Shown one piece after another: positions 49,170 to 58,560 of a stretch of 64,000 nt of DNA. Source of the stretch: Monodelphis domestica (taxonomy: Eukaryota > Chordata > Mammalia > Didelphimorphia > Didelphidae); assembly GCF_027887165.1 (NCBI RefSeq), contig NC_077232.1, forward strand, positions 9,854,559 through 9,918,558, in the 5' to 3' direction. How positions within the stretch are numbered: the stretch's first letter is position 1; every line of letters begins with the position of its first letter. The notes below the pieces were generated by a model, which did no database searches, was not told where the DNA came from, and saw nothing but the letters and a program-made list of their open reading frames with translations. A program made the translations under genes and the position numbers.

Positions 49170-50095
49170 GCTCTTGCTTAGACTCAAACCCAGGTCAGAA
49201 ACTGGCGGAGCTCAGCCCAGGGGCAGCAGTCTGACTTCACCCTGGATCAGATCCTTTGGGAGTACTGAAAATTTACAGATTGCAGCCCTCAGATGTGGGA
49301 TTAGCACAACACTCAACACCTCAAGAAAGCAGCAACAGGACTGGCCCAGTCCTTCCCTCCACCAGTGTGGCAGAGCCCAGCCCTAATATCATGCCCTAAA
49401 TCAGGAAGTAGGCTGGAAGAATGTGCAAACAAAAGAGGAATCCCACTGGAAAAAGGTGTTATGGTGCCAAGGATGCCCAAGACATAAGCCCAGAAGAAGA
49501 GATTGACTCTAGAACTTACCTCTAAGCACAGCCTCAAGGGAAAGCACGGCTCAGGCACAGACTCCATTCAAATCCCTGGAAGAGATGAAGCAAGAGTTTA
49601 AAAGTGTTTATAAACCAAATGAGAGTGCTAGTAGAAAAAAAAAGTATGAGAAATAAGTTGTGGAAGAAAGAATTGAAAAGGGAAACTTCTTGAAAATTAG
49701 TGTGGACCAAATAGAAACCAATGACTGAGGCTGCTAGGTAGCACAGTGGATAGGATACCAGAAATTGGGAGGGCCTGGGTTCAAATTTGGTCTCAGATAC
49801 TTCCTAGCTGTGTGACCCTGGGCAAATCACTTAGTTGCCTAGCCCTTGCCACTTTTCTATATTCGAATTGATAACTAAGACAGAAGGTAAAGGTTCAAAG
49901 GGAAAAAAAAGGAAGCCAATGACTTAAGGAAACAAAAAGAAATATTAAAGTCAAAAGATTGGGGAAAAAAATTAAAGCAAAGGTGAGGTATCATAGCAAA
50001 AACAAGTGACTTGGAAAACAAATTCAGGAGAAAAAAATGAAAAACTCATTTGACTCTGTATTCTTTGATTTAAAAAAGAGCCTAGAAATCACATT
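49170..50095 (+). mobile_element. Probable L1 5' region and ORF1 start
   Basis: A stretch rich in CAAACCCAGGTCAGAAACTG and CCCAAGACATAAGCCCAGAA, followed by a Lys/Glu-rich ORF1-like sequence (GAAGAGATGAAGCAAGAG onward), resembles the L1 5' end. A SINE interrupts it at 49728-49910. Family assignment is tentative. Confidence 0.45.
49728..49910 (+). mobile_element. Marsupial tRNA-derived SINE
   Basis: GCTGCTAGGTAGCACAGTGG head; CCAATGACT occurs at both flanks as a target duplication. Confidence 0.88.
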
Positions 50096-50097
50096 TT

Positions 50098-50300
50098 GGT
50101 GGCAGCTAGTTGCCTCAATGGATAGAGTGCTAGGCCTGGAGTTGAGAGATCCTGGGTTCCAATCTGGCCTCTGATACTACCTAGCTGGGTCACCCTGGGG
50201 AAGTCACTTAATTCCCATTGCCCAGCCCTTATTGCTCTTCTGCCTTGGAACTGATACTTAGTACTCATTCTAAGACAGAAGGTAAAGGTTAAAAAAAAAA
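50098..50300 (+). mobile_element. Marsupial tRNA-derived SINE
   Basis: GGTGGCAGCTAGTTGCCTCA head, full body and A-tail. Confidence 0.88.
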
Positions 50301-50574
50301 GATAAATGTGAGTCACATTGAAAGATAATATTAAAATATGAGAGGTGATGCTTAATGAAGGAGTTTAGGGGAGAAGGGAGAGGAACCAATAGCAAGAATG
50401 GGTGGAAGGATCAGGTGAGGATGGGGGATCCAGCTGTCAGGGGCAGATTGAGGGTGAGTGAGAGCATGAGGATGACAGAGAGCAGTCTGCTGGAGGAGCA
50501 TACTTGGAGAGGGTTTTACCTTGGCCAAGATGGGGTGGAGGACAGAATAAGTGGAATTTGGAGCCTTATCCGCC

Positions 50575-50945
50575 TCTAGGGGTTCTGTTGCTTCCCATCT
50601 CTGACTTGTTGGGTGGTTCTGGACCATCCTTTTTGCCTCTGATCCTGTAAAATGGGAATAATGATATCTATGGTATCTACTGCCCAAGGTTCTTAGCTGT
50701 CTGGTGACAGCGTAGAGGGCTTTGCAATCTCACAGCCCCTAGCCCTACTTCTTTCTGTGCCCTTTGTGTTTGTTCATCACAGATGTAGCAGGGGCCCATG
50801 CACAAGCATATGGAGAGGATTGGATTTGGAGGAAAGGGACCTAGGTTCAGATCCCATCTTTGCTTCACATTACTTGTGACCCTGGACAAGTCATTTACCC
50901 GTTTGGGTTTACTGTTTCCCCAGTTGTACAGTAGAAGGTTTGGCT
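50575..50945 (+). mobile_element. Two MIR fragments
   Basis: CTGATCCTGTAAAATGGGAA (about 50640) and TGTGACCCTGGACAAGTCAT (about 50875) are MIR cores on either side of single-copy sequence. Confidence 0.5.
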
Positions 50946-51024
50946 TATCCTTTTCCTTTCCAAAGCCTGGACTGTGAGCCCGTACTTACCTCCACTTACC
51001 TGGCTCTTTTTAGAGATTTTTGTC

Positions 51025-51280
51025 AGTGTTGTTCATTTGTTTCAGGCTTGCCCCACTCTTCCTGACCCTGTTTGGGATTTTCTTGATGAAGTTACCGGAG
51101 TGGTTGTCCATTTCATTCTCCAACTCATTTTATAGATGAGGAATCAGGGGCAAATGGGGTTAAAGTGACTTGCCCAGGGTCACCCAGCCAGTACGTGTCT
51201 GCGGCCAGATTGAACTCAGGAAGAGGAGTTTTCCTATCTCTAGGCCTAGCACTCTATTCACTGTGCCACCTAGCTGCCCA
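51025..51280 (-). mobile_element. Full-length CORE-SINE
   Basis: TTGGGATTTTCTTGATGAAG, CAACTCATTTTATAGATGAG and CACTGTGCCACCTAGCTGCC; sister of 38836-39084. Confidence 0.85.
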
Positions 51281-51339
51281 TGTTGTCATTAGCTGTACCA
51301 AACAGAATTGATAGGAAACTGTTAAGGTTTATACAGAAT

Positions 51340-51840
51340 TTTGCTCCCAGTGTATGTATCACTTTCCCTCCAATCCCACTGCCAGCACTTTGGTCCAGGT
51401 CCTCATCACCCCATGCCTGGACTGCAATGAATGGGAGGAGGAAGGAGAGCACGTCAGGCATGGGGCCCGGCCAGGGCAGAGGCAGGAGATGGAAGGGCTT
51501 GTGTGTCAGCCCAGAAGCAATGAGGAGCAAAGCTGGGATTGGAATCCAGGCAACCCCCCAATGCGATAAACTCCAAAGGCTCCCTGTCACCTCTCAGGAT
51601 CAAGCTGAATGTCCTCTGAGCCCGTCTGCCTTTCCCGGCTAGATCCTCAGAGACGGATCTTGTCTCCCCTCCTTGTTCTCTAAGCAACGCTGGCCTTGCA
51701 CCGGATGTCTTTGATTTGCCGCCATGGCCGATGTGCTCTGCCTCCCCTTTGACGCTGCTTAAACCTTTCCTGGGTCTCTGAGGCTCCCCACTGCAGGGCC
51801 TTTCCTCTGTCATTGCCTCCTGGGAACAGTGTGTCTCCTG
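51340..51840 (+). mobile_element. L2-like LINE fragment
   Basis: TTTGGTCCAGGTCCTCATCA with CATGCCTGGACTGCAAT, then CTCCAAAGGCTCCCTGTCAC, match the internal L2 order. Confidence 0.5.
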
Positions 51841-52025
51841 TTTGAATGAGCAGAGCCCCTGTGTTGGGGTGGTCAGTGCCAGGCGTGGGGCAGGCCCCTC
51901 AGTGCTGGGTGACAGAGAGGGAGGTTCAGTTGGCTCTCAGGTGCCCCTCTTCGGATGATCCCAAGCCTATCACATGTGGTCAGAGTCATTCTTTTGCAGG
52001 TGACTGCTAGAAAGTTGGCAGTTGG

Positions 52026-52230
52026 GGGGCAGCTGGGTAGCTCAGTGGATGGAGAGTCAGGCCCAGAGACGGGAGGTCCTGGGTTCCAATCTGGCCTCAG
52101 ACACTTCTCAGCTGTGTGACCCTGGGCAAGTCACTTGACCCCCATGGCCTAGCCCTGACCACTCTTCTGCCTTGGAGTCAATACACAGTATTGATTCTAG
52201 GAAGGAAGGTAAGGGTTTAAAAAAAAAAAG
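52026..52230 (+). mobile_element. Marsupial SINE with target duplication, young-looking
   Basis: Close to consensus over its whole length and flanked by an exact 15-bp duplication AAAGTTGGCAGTTGG (52011-52025, 52231-52245). Confidence 0.93.
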
Positions 52231-53510
52231 AAAGTTGGCAGTTGGCATTTGTGTTTCGAAGTGCCAGGGGCCATCGTCTAAGTTGTTAGGAACCTGAAGT
52301 TTCTGAGCCTCCAGCTAAGGTCCGGAAGAGCGAGCAGACATGCATGAGCTCAGGAAAGTGACTCCTGAATCCAGGACTTCTTGGGCCCAATTCGAGCCAC
52401 ACACTAGGGACTTAATATGGGTGGACTAAAGGCTGTTAGACCCTGCTTGCTCCTGTGTGTGTGTGATCTCGTCCTTAGACATAGAACCTCTGCCTAGTAC
52501 GGTCCTGAGGGGCCACCTCACTGCTCCTCGGAGCTTCTCCAGGGCTTCTGTGCTGGGGTTCCAGAGTGGGGACGAGAGTTATCCCAGCGACCAGGGCAAA
52601 CCCTTATCAAGGCAGCCTCGTGCTCGTGTTGGTACCAACTCTTAGGCTGTAGAGGTCTAGCTCCAGTGAAGTCAGAGGCCGGTCAGCAGGCCCAGTGGGG
52701 CATTGTGGGAGAGCATCGGACTCGGATTCTGTCTCCGGGAGCTGCTTGCTAGAGGTTGGTGGATGTTACTTAAGCCATGAGTTGTGGTTCCCTCCTGTGT
52801 TCAGTGCCTGGCTTCCTTAGTGCCCTCCTGCCATGCAGAGATGTGGGAAGGCTCCTGAGGGAAGAGGTAAAGCCTTGCTCCTCCTTGAAGGAAGGTGGCT
52901 ACCCGCCAGGGTCAGCTGTAAGATGTGGCCTGCCTTTTCCAACCTGGTGATGCTGGCGTGAAGGAAGAAAGGGGCCTCTTTGTGGCTTCCACCACGACTA
53001 GATCCATCGCTGGAATGTGCATGAAAGGCTGCTCAGTTTTGGGTCCTGCCTCCCTGGCTGTGGATCAGCCCCTGGTGGTGGCCAGTGTAGTTACTCCTAG
53101 GGCGTCACCTTCCCCCTTGGTGGGGTCTTCACTGCCCAGAGACTTGGGGGTTGGGATGCCCACCTGCCGCACCTCTCACTCCCAGTACTGGCCTGAACCC
53201 CCTGGAGCAGGGCTCATGAGTTCTGGGTGCCTAAATGCTGAGCATTTTGGCCCTTTGATGCCAGTGAGAGGTGCCTTGGAGGCTGGCCCCGGGAGTAGAG
53301 GCCAGCAGTCTTGGCAACCAGATCCAGCAGCTAGAAGGGCCCGCATTGTGCCCTTGCTGCTGGTGCGTGGGTTCCAGCTGGGGCATGATTCTTCCTGGAG
53401 AGTTTCTGCGCTGTTCCTGCGCACGCTCTCCCTCTTTGAAGGCAGCAGGTCTTCCCCAGCTTCTCGACATGCCCGGCATTTGCTCACCCCTTGTCCTCTG
53501 TTCCATACAG

Positions 53511-53728
53511 GTGGGGACGCCATGAATCTCCAGCATCCCAGCCCGGTGCAGATCGTCTTGGTGCACAAAGATCAACATTCTTTTGAGCTGGACGAGGCCT
53601 CCTTGTCCCGAGTCCTCTTACAAGACCACGTCAGGGACCTTGATGTCGTAGTGGTGTCAGTGGCTGGAGCCTTCCGCAAGGGCAAATCCTTTTTATTGGA
53701 CTTCATGCTTCGTTTCCTCTATTCCCAG
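53511..53728 (+). CDS. ATL3: ATL3 exon 2, with the GTPase P-loop
   Basis: The exon encodes residues 21-93 of atlastin-3, an ER membrane dynamin-like GTPase that tethers and fuses ER tubules at three-way junctions. Visible motifs are the family signature [10 protein letters not shown] (about residues 40-49), the strand [11 protein letters not shown] and the P-loop GAFRKGKS (73-80) that binds the nucleotide phosphates. The acceptor is CATACAG|GTGGGG and the donor TCCCAG|GTGAAC; it enters in phase 1 and leaves in phase 0. A second in-frame ATG at 53522 has a better initiation context (G at -3) than the exon 1 start and corresponds to an internal Met also present in the human protein. Confidence 0.97.
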
Positions 53729-53885
53729 GTGAACCTGAATCCCTTGACGGCATCTGGAGAAAAGAGCTTCTTGTGGTCACTCGGCCTTTCGATGCTTGGC
53801 CCGCGGGGGTGAGGTGGGGTGTCCGTCAGCCCTGCTTTGGCTTCCTGTCCTTGTGTTTAAAGGAGACTTGTTTCTCATGTTGCAG
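53729..53885 (+). other. ATL3: ATL3 intron 2 (157 bases)
   Basis: A short GT-AG intron (GTGAAC...TGTTGCAG) free of recognisable repeats. Confidence 0.9.
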
Positions 53886-54029
53886 AAGTTGGGCGGCAGA
53901 ACAGAATGGCTGGGCAACGAAAATGAGCCGCTGACGGGATTTTCATGGCGAGGGGGCTCGGACCCGGACACCACTGGGATTCAGATCTGGAGCGAGGTTT
54001 TCATCGTGAAGAAGCCTGATGGGAAGAAG
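53886..54029 (+). CDS. ATL3: ATL3 exon 3, switch I region
   Basis: The 144-nt exon encodes 48 residues (94-141), the same length as the human segment. It carries the conserved core [20 protein letters not shown], which contains the switch I threonines that contact the nucleotide in atlastins. The first ten residues ([10 protein letters not shown]) differ from human, as expected for a surface loop. The acceptor is TTGCAG|AAGTTG and the donor AAGAAG|GTAAAG; phase 0 at both ends. Confidence 0.96.
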
Positions 54030-54080
54030 GTAAAGGAGGGGAGGGTGGGCACCTCCAGATGCATTGAGGACTTGGCTTTG

Positions 54081-54220
54081 ATTTTTTTTCTTAAACCCTT
54101 ACTTTTCTTAGAATCAATAATACTGTGTATTGGTTCCAAGGCAGAAGAGCAGTCAAGGCTAAGCAGTTGGGGTTGTAATTTGCCTGGGGTCACACAGCTA
54201 GAAAGTATCTGAGGCTCTAC
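54081..54220 (-). mobile_element. Marsupial SINE, head missing
   Basis: T-run, TATTGGTTCCAAGGCAGAAG and GGGGTCACACAGCTAGAAAG; lies 36 bases from an inverted partner. Confidence 0.85.
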
Positions 54221-54256
54221 ATTTCATAAAGAGTACATGCCAAAATTGTATGTGCT

Positions 54257-54455
54257 GGGGCAGTTTTGTGGCTCAATGAGTGGATAGAGAGGCAGGTCTG
54301 GAGATGGGAGGTCCTGGGTTCAAATTTGGTCTTGAACACTTCCTAGCTGTGTGACCCTGGGAGAGTCATTTGACCCTATTGTCTTGACCTTACCTATCTT
54401 CTGCCTTGGAATAATACATAGTCCTGATTCTAAGACAGAAGGTGAGGATTTTTAA
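54257..54455 (+). mobile_element. Marsupial tRNA-derived SINE
   Basis: GGGGCAGTTTTGTGGCTCAA head and full body; inverted partner of 54081-54220. Confidence 0.88.
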
Positions 54456-54978
54456 ATAAAATACAATAATATGATGCCATTATAAAGAGGGATGATTTGT
54501 TTGCCTGTTACCTGAAAAACCCTGAGAATGAAAAAAATGAAAATAGTATTGCAAAGAATTATCTACCTTTGACACACATAATTATATATGTGTAGTTTTA
54601 CTGTTATGTACTTCTGAAAGTTTGTAGGATTAAGAAATTAAATGAACATTCTTGGTTTCCTGTCCACCCCAAATCCTCATTCTTGCTCTGAGGATGATCC
54701 CACCTCAGTCTGGAACATGATAAGGCAGCCTTAGAGGTGGACAGAGGCTCAGCCCTGGGTCACCTTATTACCTCATCAGTAGATGGGTAGATCTGGCTGT
54801 TTGGGGCTCTAGGATTTGCCCTTGGGCCTTGGGGCAGAGAGGCCAGCCCTCGTGTGGGAATGCCATTGGGCTCCTCTTCTAGCAGGCCTCTTTGGAGGAT
54901 TGGGGTCTGTTTCAGAGAGACCGCTTGAACCTTTGGCTCTTATTCTTCAGCATCCTGTTTGTATTTTCCCTTGTTTAG

Positions 54979-55083
54979 GTTGCAGTTGTTTTGATGGATA
55001 CCCAAGGTGCCTTTGACTGCCATTCAACAGTGAAGGATTGTGCCACTATATTTGCCCTTAGTACCATGACTAGTTCTGTCCAG
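54979..55083 (+). CDS. ATL3: ATL3 exon 4, DTQG (switch II) motif
   Basis: The 105-nt exon encodes 35 residues (142-176). It begins [13 protein letters not shown], where DTQG is the G3/switch II motif of the GTPase, and continues [20 protein letters not shown], nearly identical to human ATL3. The acceptor is TTGTTTAG|GTTGCA and the donor GTCCAG|GTAAGT; phase 0 at both ends. Confidence 0.97.
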
Positions 55084-55202
55084 GTAAGTCACTTGCTTTA
55101 TGGGAAAAAGGGAAGCATGCATTGGGATATTTGAGAATGAAGGAATCTCTAGGGTGAGAATCCTCCCAAATGAGGTACATTTGTGCAGGATAAGCTGTAT
55201 GT

Positions 55203-55488
55203 TGTAAAAATTAAAATTAATAATAAACTTCAAATATTATCTTTCATAAGATTTATTAATAATCACTAGAAGTAAAGGAATTAAAAAGTAACAAAATAAA
55301 ACCATGTGCCTATGGCTAATCTACCTGTTCAAATAGCCCGCTCCACCAGTGTCCCGACCTAGGAAGGAAAGACCCTCAGCCACAGAAGACCACTCTATTT
55401 ATCTCCTGTTTACATCAGCACATAATGACAGGAAGTCAGTGGGCTCCTGAGAAATGTAGTTCAAAGGCACAAGATTTCCAATTACACA
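55203..55488 (-). repeat. 3' LTR of the intron 4 element
   Basis: Direct-repeat partner of 60281-60565. Shared landmarks are TTATTAATAATCACTAGAAG and ATGACAGGAAGTCAGTGGGC. Confidence 0.88.
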
Positions 55489-55763
55489 TACCCCCCTGAG
55501 ATCCCTTGGAAGACTAGTCTCTCCAATGGATCTTATAAACATAACCAGCTTTTAAGTTACAATAATTTTGGGATAAAAGGAAAAAAGAACAAAACCAATG
55601 ATTGCTCCTTGCATTGACAAAAAGCCAATTAGGAGGCAGTCCCCTTCGGCATAAGAATATACATACAATTCAAATGCCTTCAACCCCACACAGTTCAAAT
55701 CACCATATCCCAAAGTTCACTCTGGATCTTCTGGTGCAGCTTAAGGTTTCTGAAGGCATTTTC

Positions 55764-55939
55764 TTTCTTTTTTTTTTTTAATATTTTATTTGATCATTTC
55801 CAAGCATTATTCATTAAAGACATAGATCATTTTCTTTTCCTCCCCCCACCCCCCCATAGCCGACGCGTAAATCCACTGGGTATTACATGTTTTCTTGATT
55901 TGAATCCATTGCTATGTTGATAATATTTGCATTAGAGTG
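55764..55939 (-). mobile_element. 5'-truncated L1 3' end inside the LTR element
   Basis: A 176-base L1 3' UTR piece with its A-tail at the left (poly-T on the plus strand). It is flanked by a perfect 23-bp target duplication (55741-55763 and 55940-55962, starting TTAAGGTTTCTGAAGG). The same L1 family as 57245-58265. Confidence 0.85.
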
Positions 55940-57244
55940 TTAAGGTTTCTGAAGGCATTTTCATGGAACCAAACAGTTCACTTTCTGGATTTGGAGAGGT
56001 AACATGTTTCTTATCCTAAAATTACTCTCAAAAGAATTTAAACTTTGCATTATAGGATAATTACACATTCTCTCCCTGAGGAGGATGGTGAAAAAATAGG
56101 AATCACTCAGGGATGCATGGCTGAGTCATGAGGTTTATAAATCAATTGGCAAAAGAAAATATAAAACAAAAAAAAATACAAATAAAAGAGAAAAAATAAC
56201 ATCTGGATGAAATGTAGAATATCAAAATCTTATGTGTAAAAATTCTAAGTAAAGAAAAATAAACCTATAACAGAGGTCCTTGAATCAGGGTCCAATTAAA
56301 GTGATTTATGTAATTATGCACTTACCCAGTCAGTAGCCAGGACTATAGAAAGTTTGCCACACTATGAAAGACAGAAAAGGGACTAGATTATGGGAGCAAG
56401 GAAGGCAGCCAAAGTGAAGTGCTTGATAGAATGTAGGGCTCAGGGAAGGCCTGCCTCTGATCTATGTCAAAATAGCCACAACCTCGAACTCTAAACAAGT
56501 TCAAGTCCTCTTGTTTTGGCTCAAAATTTTATCAATCCCATTGGGATTGATTGGTCTCTTTGACTTTGTGCTAGATAGGCACTATGCAGGTTAGGTTTGT
56601 GCTTCTTTGGCACTGAGCAGTGCCTCTTTTTGTATTCCCTTCTCTTGGAATCAGACAGAATCATTAAGCAAAGTCCTGTAAACAATGAATGGCATTATTT
56701 CTATATCTAAAGCTTTTTGGGTATGCATTGACATTGGGGCAAATGTATTTTAAACTTGTATTACTGCAAAATCAAAAAAGTTAAAGATTTTCTCAATATT
56801 GGTGACATGTGCTTCAAATACAAAAAGGAGAGAAAAAATAAAACTCAAATACTATATTGTACATGCAAGGAAAAACAATAAAAAATATAAAAAAAATAAT
56901 ATAGCTTAGAATCAGTGACACATTGTGTCAGCCAAGGAGAGGTAGAATATAAAGGTTTCTCACCCAAAATGAGATCCATTTCCTTTTTAACTTGGCCATG
57001 AACCACTGTGTGAGTGCAAATGATTTTCCCAAAGTAATAGTTTTATAAAACTGAGGTAAAGTAGTTAATGCACATTTAAAGAAGATGCCAAAATTCACAA
57101 TAGCTCATTTAATGACAACAGCAAATCCTCTATTATATAGGATTCACATGAGCTGCCGTGTGACATTTAAAAAAAAACCTATGAACTCATGGATACTTGT
57201 CACAAGTTCCACAGATGTAGCAAATCTTTCAACCTTGACTGAGA

Positions 57245-58265
57245 TTTTTTAAAAAATTGTATTTAGTCAATTTCGAACATTATTCCTTGGTTCTAAGAAT
57301 CATATTCTTTCCCTCCCTCCCCCTCATCCCACCCTTCCTGTAGCTGACTCGCAATTCCACTGGGTATTATGTGTGTTCTTGATCATAACCTATTTCCATG
57401 TTGTTGATATTTGCACTAGGATGTTCATTTAGAGCAGCGATTCTCAACCTCTTTGTAGCAATGAGAATATATAATGCATATTAGGTATTTACATTCCGAA
57501 TCATAACTGTAGCAAAATTACAATTTTGAAGTAGCCACCAAAATAATTTTTTGGTTTGGGGTCACTGCAACATGAGGAACTATATTGCAGGGTCACAGCA
57601 TTAGAAAGGTTGAGAACCACTGATTTAGAGTCTATATCCCCAATCATATCCCCTCGACCCATGTGATCAAACAGATGTTTTTCTTTGGTGTTTCTACTCC
57701 CAAAGTTTTTCCTCTGAATGTGGATAGTGTTCTTTCTCGTAGATCCCTCTGGGTTATTCAGGATCACTGCAGTGCCACTAATGGAGAAGTCCATTGCATT
57801 TGATTGTACCACAGTCTATCAGTCTCTGTGTATGATGTTCTCTTGGTTCTGCTTCTTTCACTCTGCATCAATTCCTGGAGATCGTTCCAGTCTCCATGGA
57901 ATTCCTCCAGTCTATTATTCCTTTGAGCACAATAGTATTCCATCACCAACATATGCCACTGTTTGTTCATCCATTCCCTAATTGAAGGGCATCCCCTCAT
58001 TTTCCAATTTTTTTGCCACCACAAAGAGCGCAGCTATGAATGTTCTTGTACAAGTCTTTTCCCTTATTATCTCTTGGGGGTACAAACCCAGCAGTGCTAC
58101 AACTGGATCAAAGGGCAGACTTGGGCATAGTTCCAAATTACCTTCCAGAATGGTTGGATCAATTCACAACTCCACCAGCAATGCATTAATGTACCAACTT
58201 TGCCATATCCCGTCCAGCATTCATTACTTTCCACTGTTGTCATGTTATTGGCTGAGATATTTTTA
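57245..58265 (-). mobile_element. Opossum-type L1 3' end (ORF2 tail and 3' UTR)
   Basis: In minus sense it encodes an L1 ORF2 C-terminal pattern (KNWKMRGCPSIREWMNKQWH then MEYYCAQRNN, compare human L1 WNQPKCP..IDWIKKMW..YTMEYYAAIKN), followed by the 3' UTR. The copy is 5'-truncated and is interrupted by a hAT element at 57435-57622. Similar flanks (CTGAGAT then a T-rich stretch) may be a worn target duplication. Confidence 0.82.
57435..57622. mobile_element. SPIN/OposCharlie-type non-autonomous hAT transposon
   Basis: A 188-base element with inverted ends CAGCGATTCTCAACC...GGTTGAGAACCACTG. An exact 8-bp target duplication ATTTAGAG flanks it (57427-57434, 57623-57630), as for hAT elements. 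The interior (AATCATAACTGTAGCAAAAT, ACATGAGGAACTATATTGCA) resembles the SPIN/URR1-like hAT consensus as I remember it. It sits inside the L1 3' UTR. Confidence 0.85.
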
Positions 58266-58518
58266 ACAAAGTCTATAATAACTGCCATCATTACAAAATT
58301 TGGCAGGGGAGCCCAGAAAAAAAAACACAAACCTGTACTAGTGATGAACACCTTTTGGGTCTAAAACATCACCAAGAAATCTAGATTGTTCTGGTGGAAA
58401 TAGATTAAACTGAAGAGTTAAAATATGCAGAAGCTACTTTAGGCTTCATGCTTTATATATAAAACTTTTTGGCAGGCACTTCTATTTTGTCCTCTACCTT
58501 TAATTCAACATTCTTTAT

Positions 58519-58560
58519 TTTATATATATATGTATATATATATGTTATATATATAATATT
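58519..58560. repeat. (TA)n tract
   Basis: Imperfect TA repeat with TG interruptions inside the LTR element. Confidence 0.85.

Larger units (their letters stand above)
40046..53510 (+). other. ATL3: ATL3 intron 1
   Basis: A 13.5-kb GT-AG intron (GTAACC...CATACAG). It contains many SINEs, MIRs, L1 fragments at 44.8-46.4 and 49.2-50.1 kb, L2 pieces, a (GT)n tract and single-copy DNA at about 40.3-41.4, 42.9-43.6, 47.4-49.1 and 52.3-53.5 kb. I recognise no other gene. Confidence 0.85.
54030..54978 (+). other. ATL3: ATL3 intron 3
   Basis: A 949-base GT-AG intron containing an inverted SINE pair (54081-54220 minus, 54257-54455 plus). Confidence 0.9.

Noticed and set aside
57501-58351. Short minus-strand proteins resembling reverse transcriptase tails
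   Set aside because: They belong to the L1 ORF2 end and are not a host gene.
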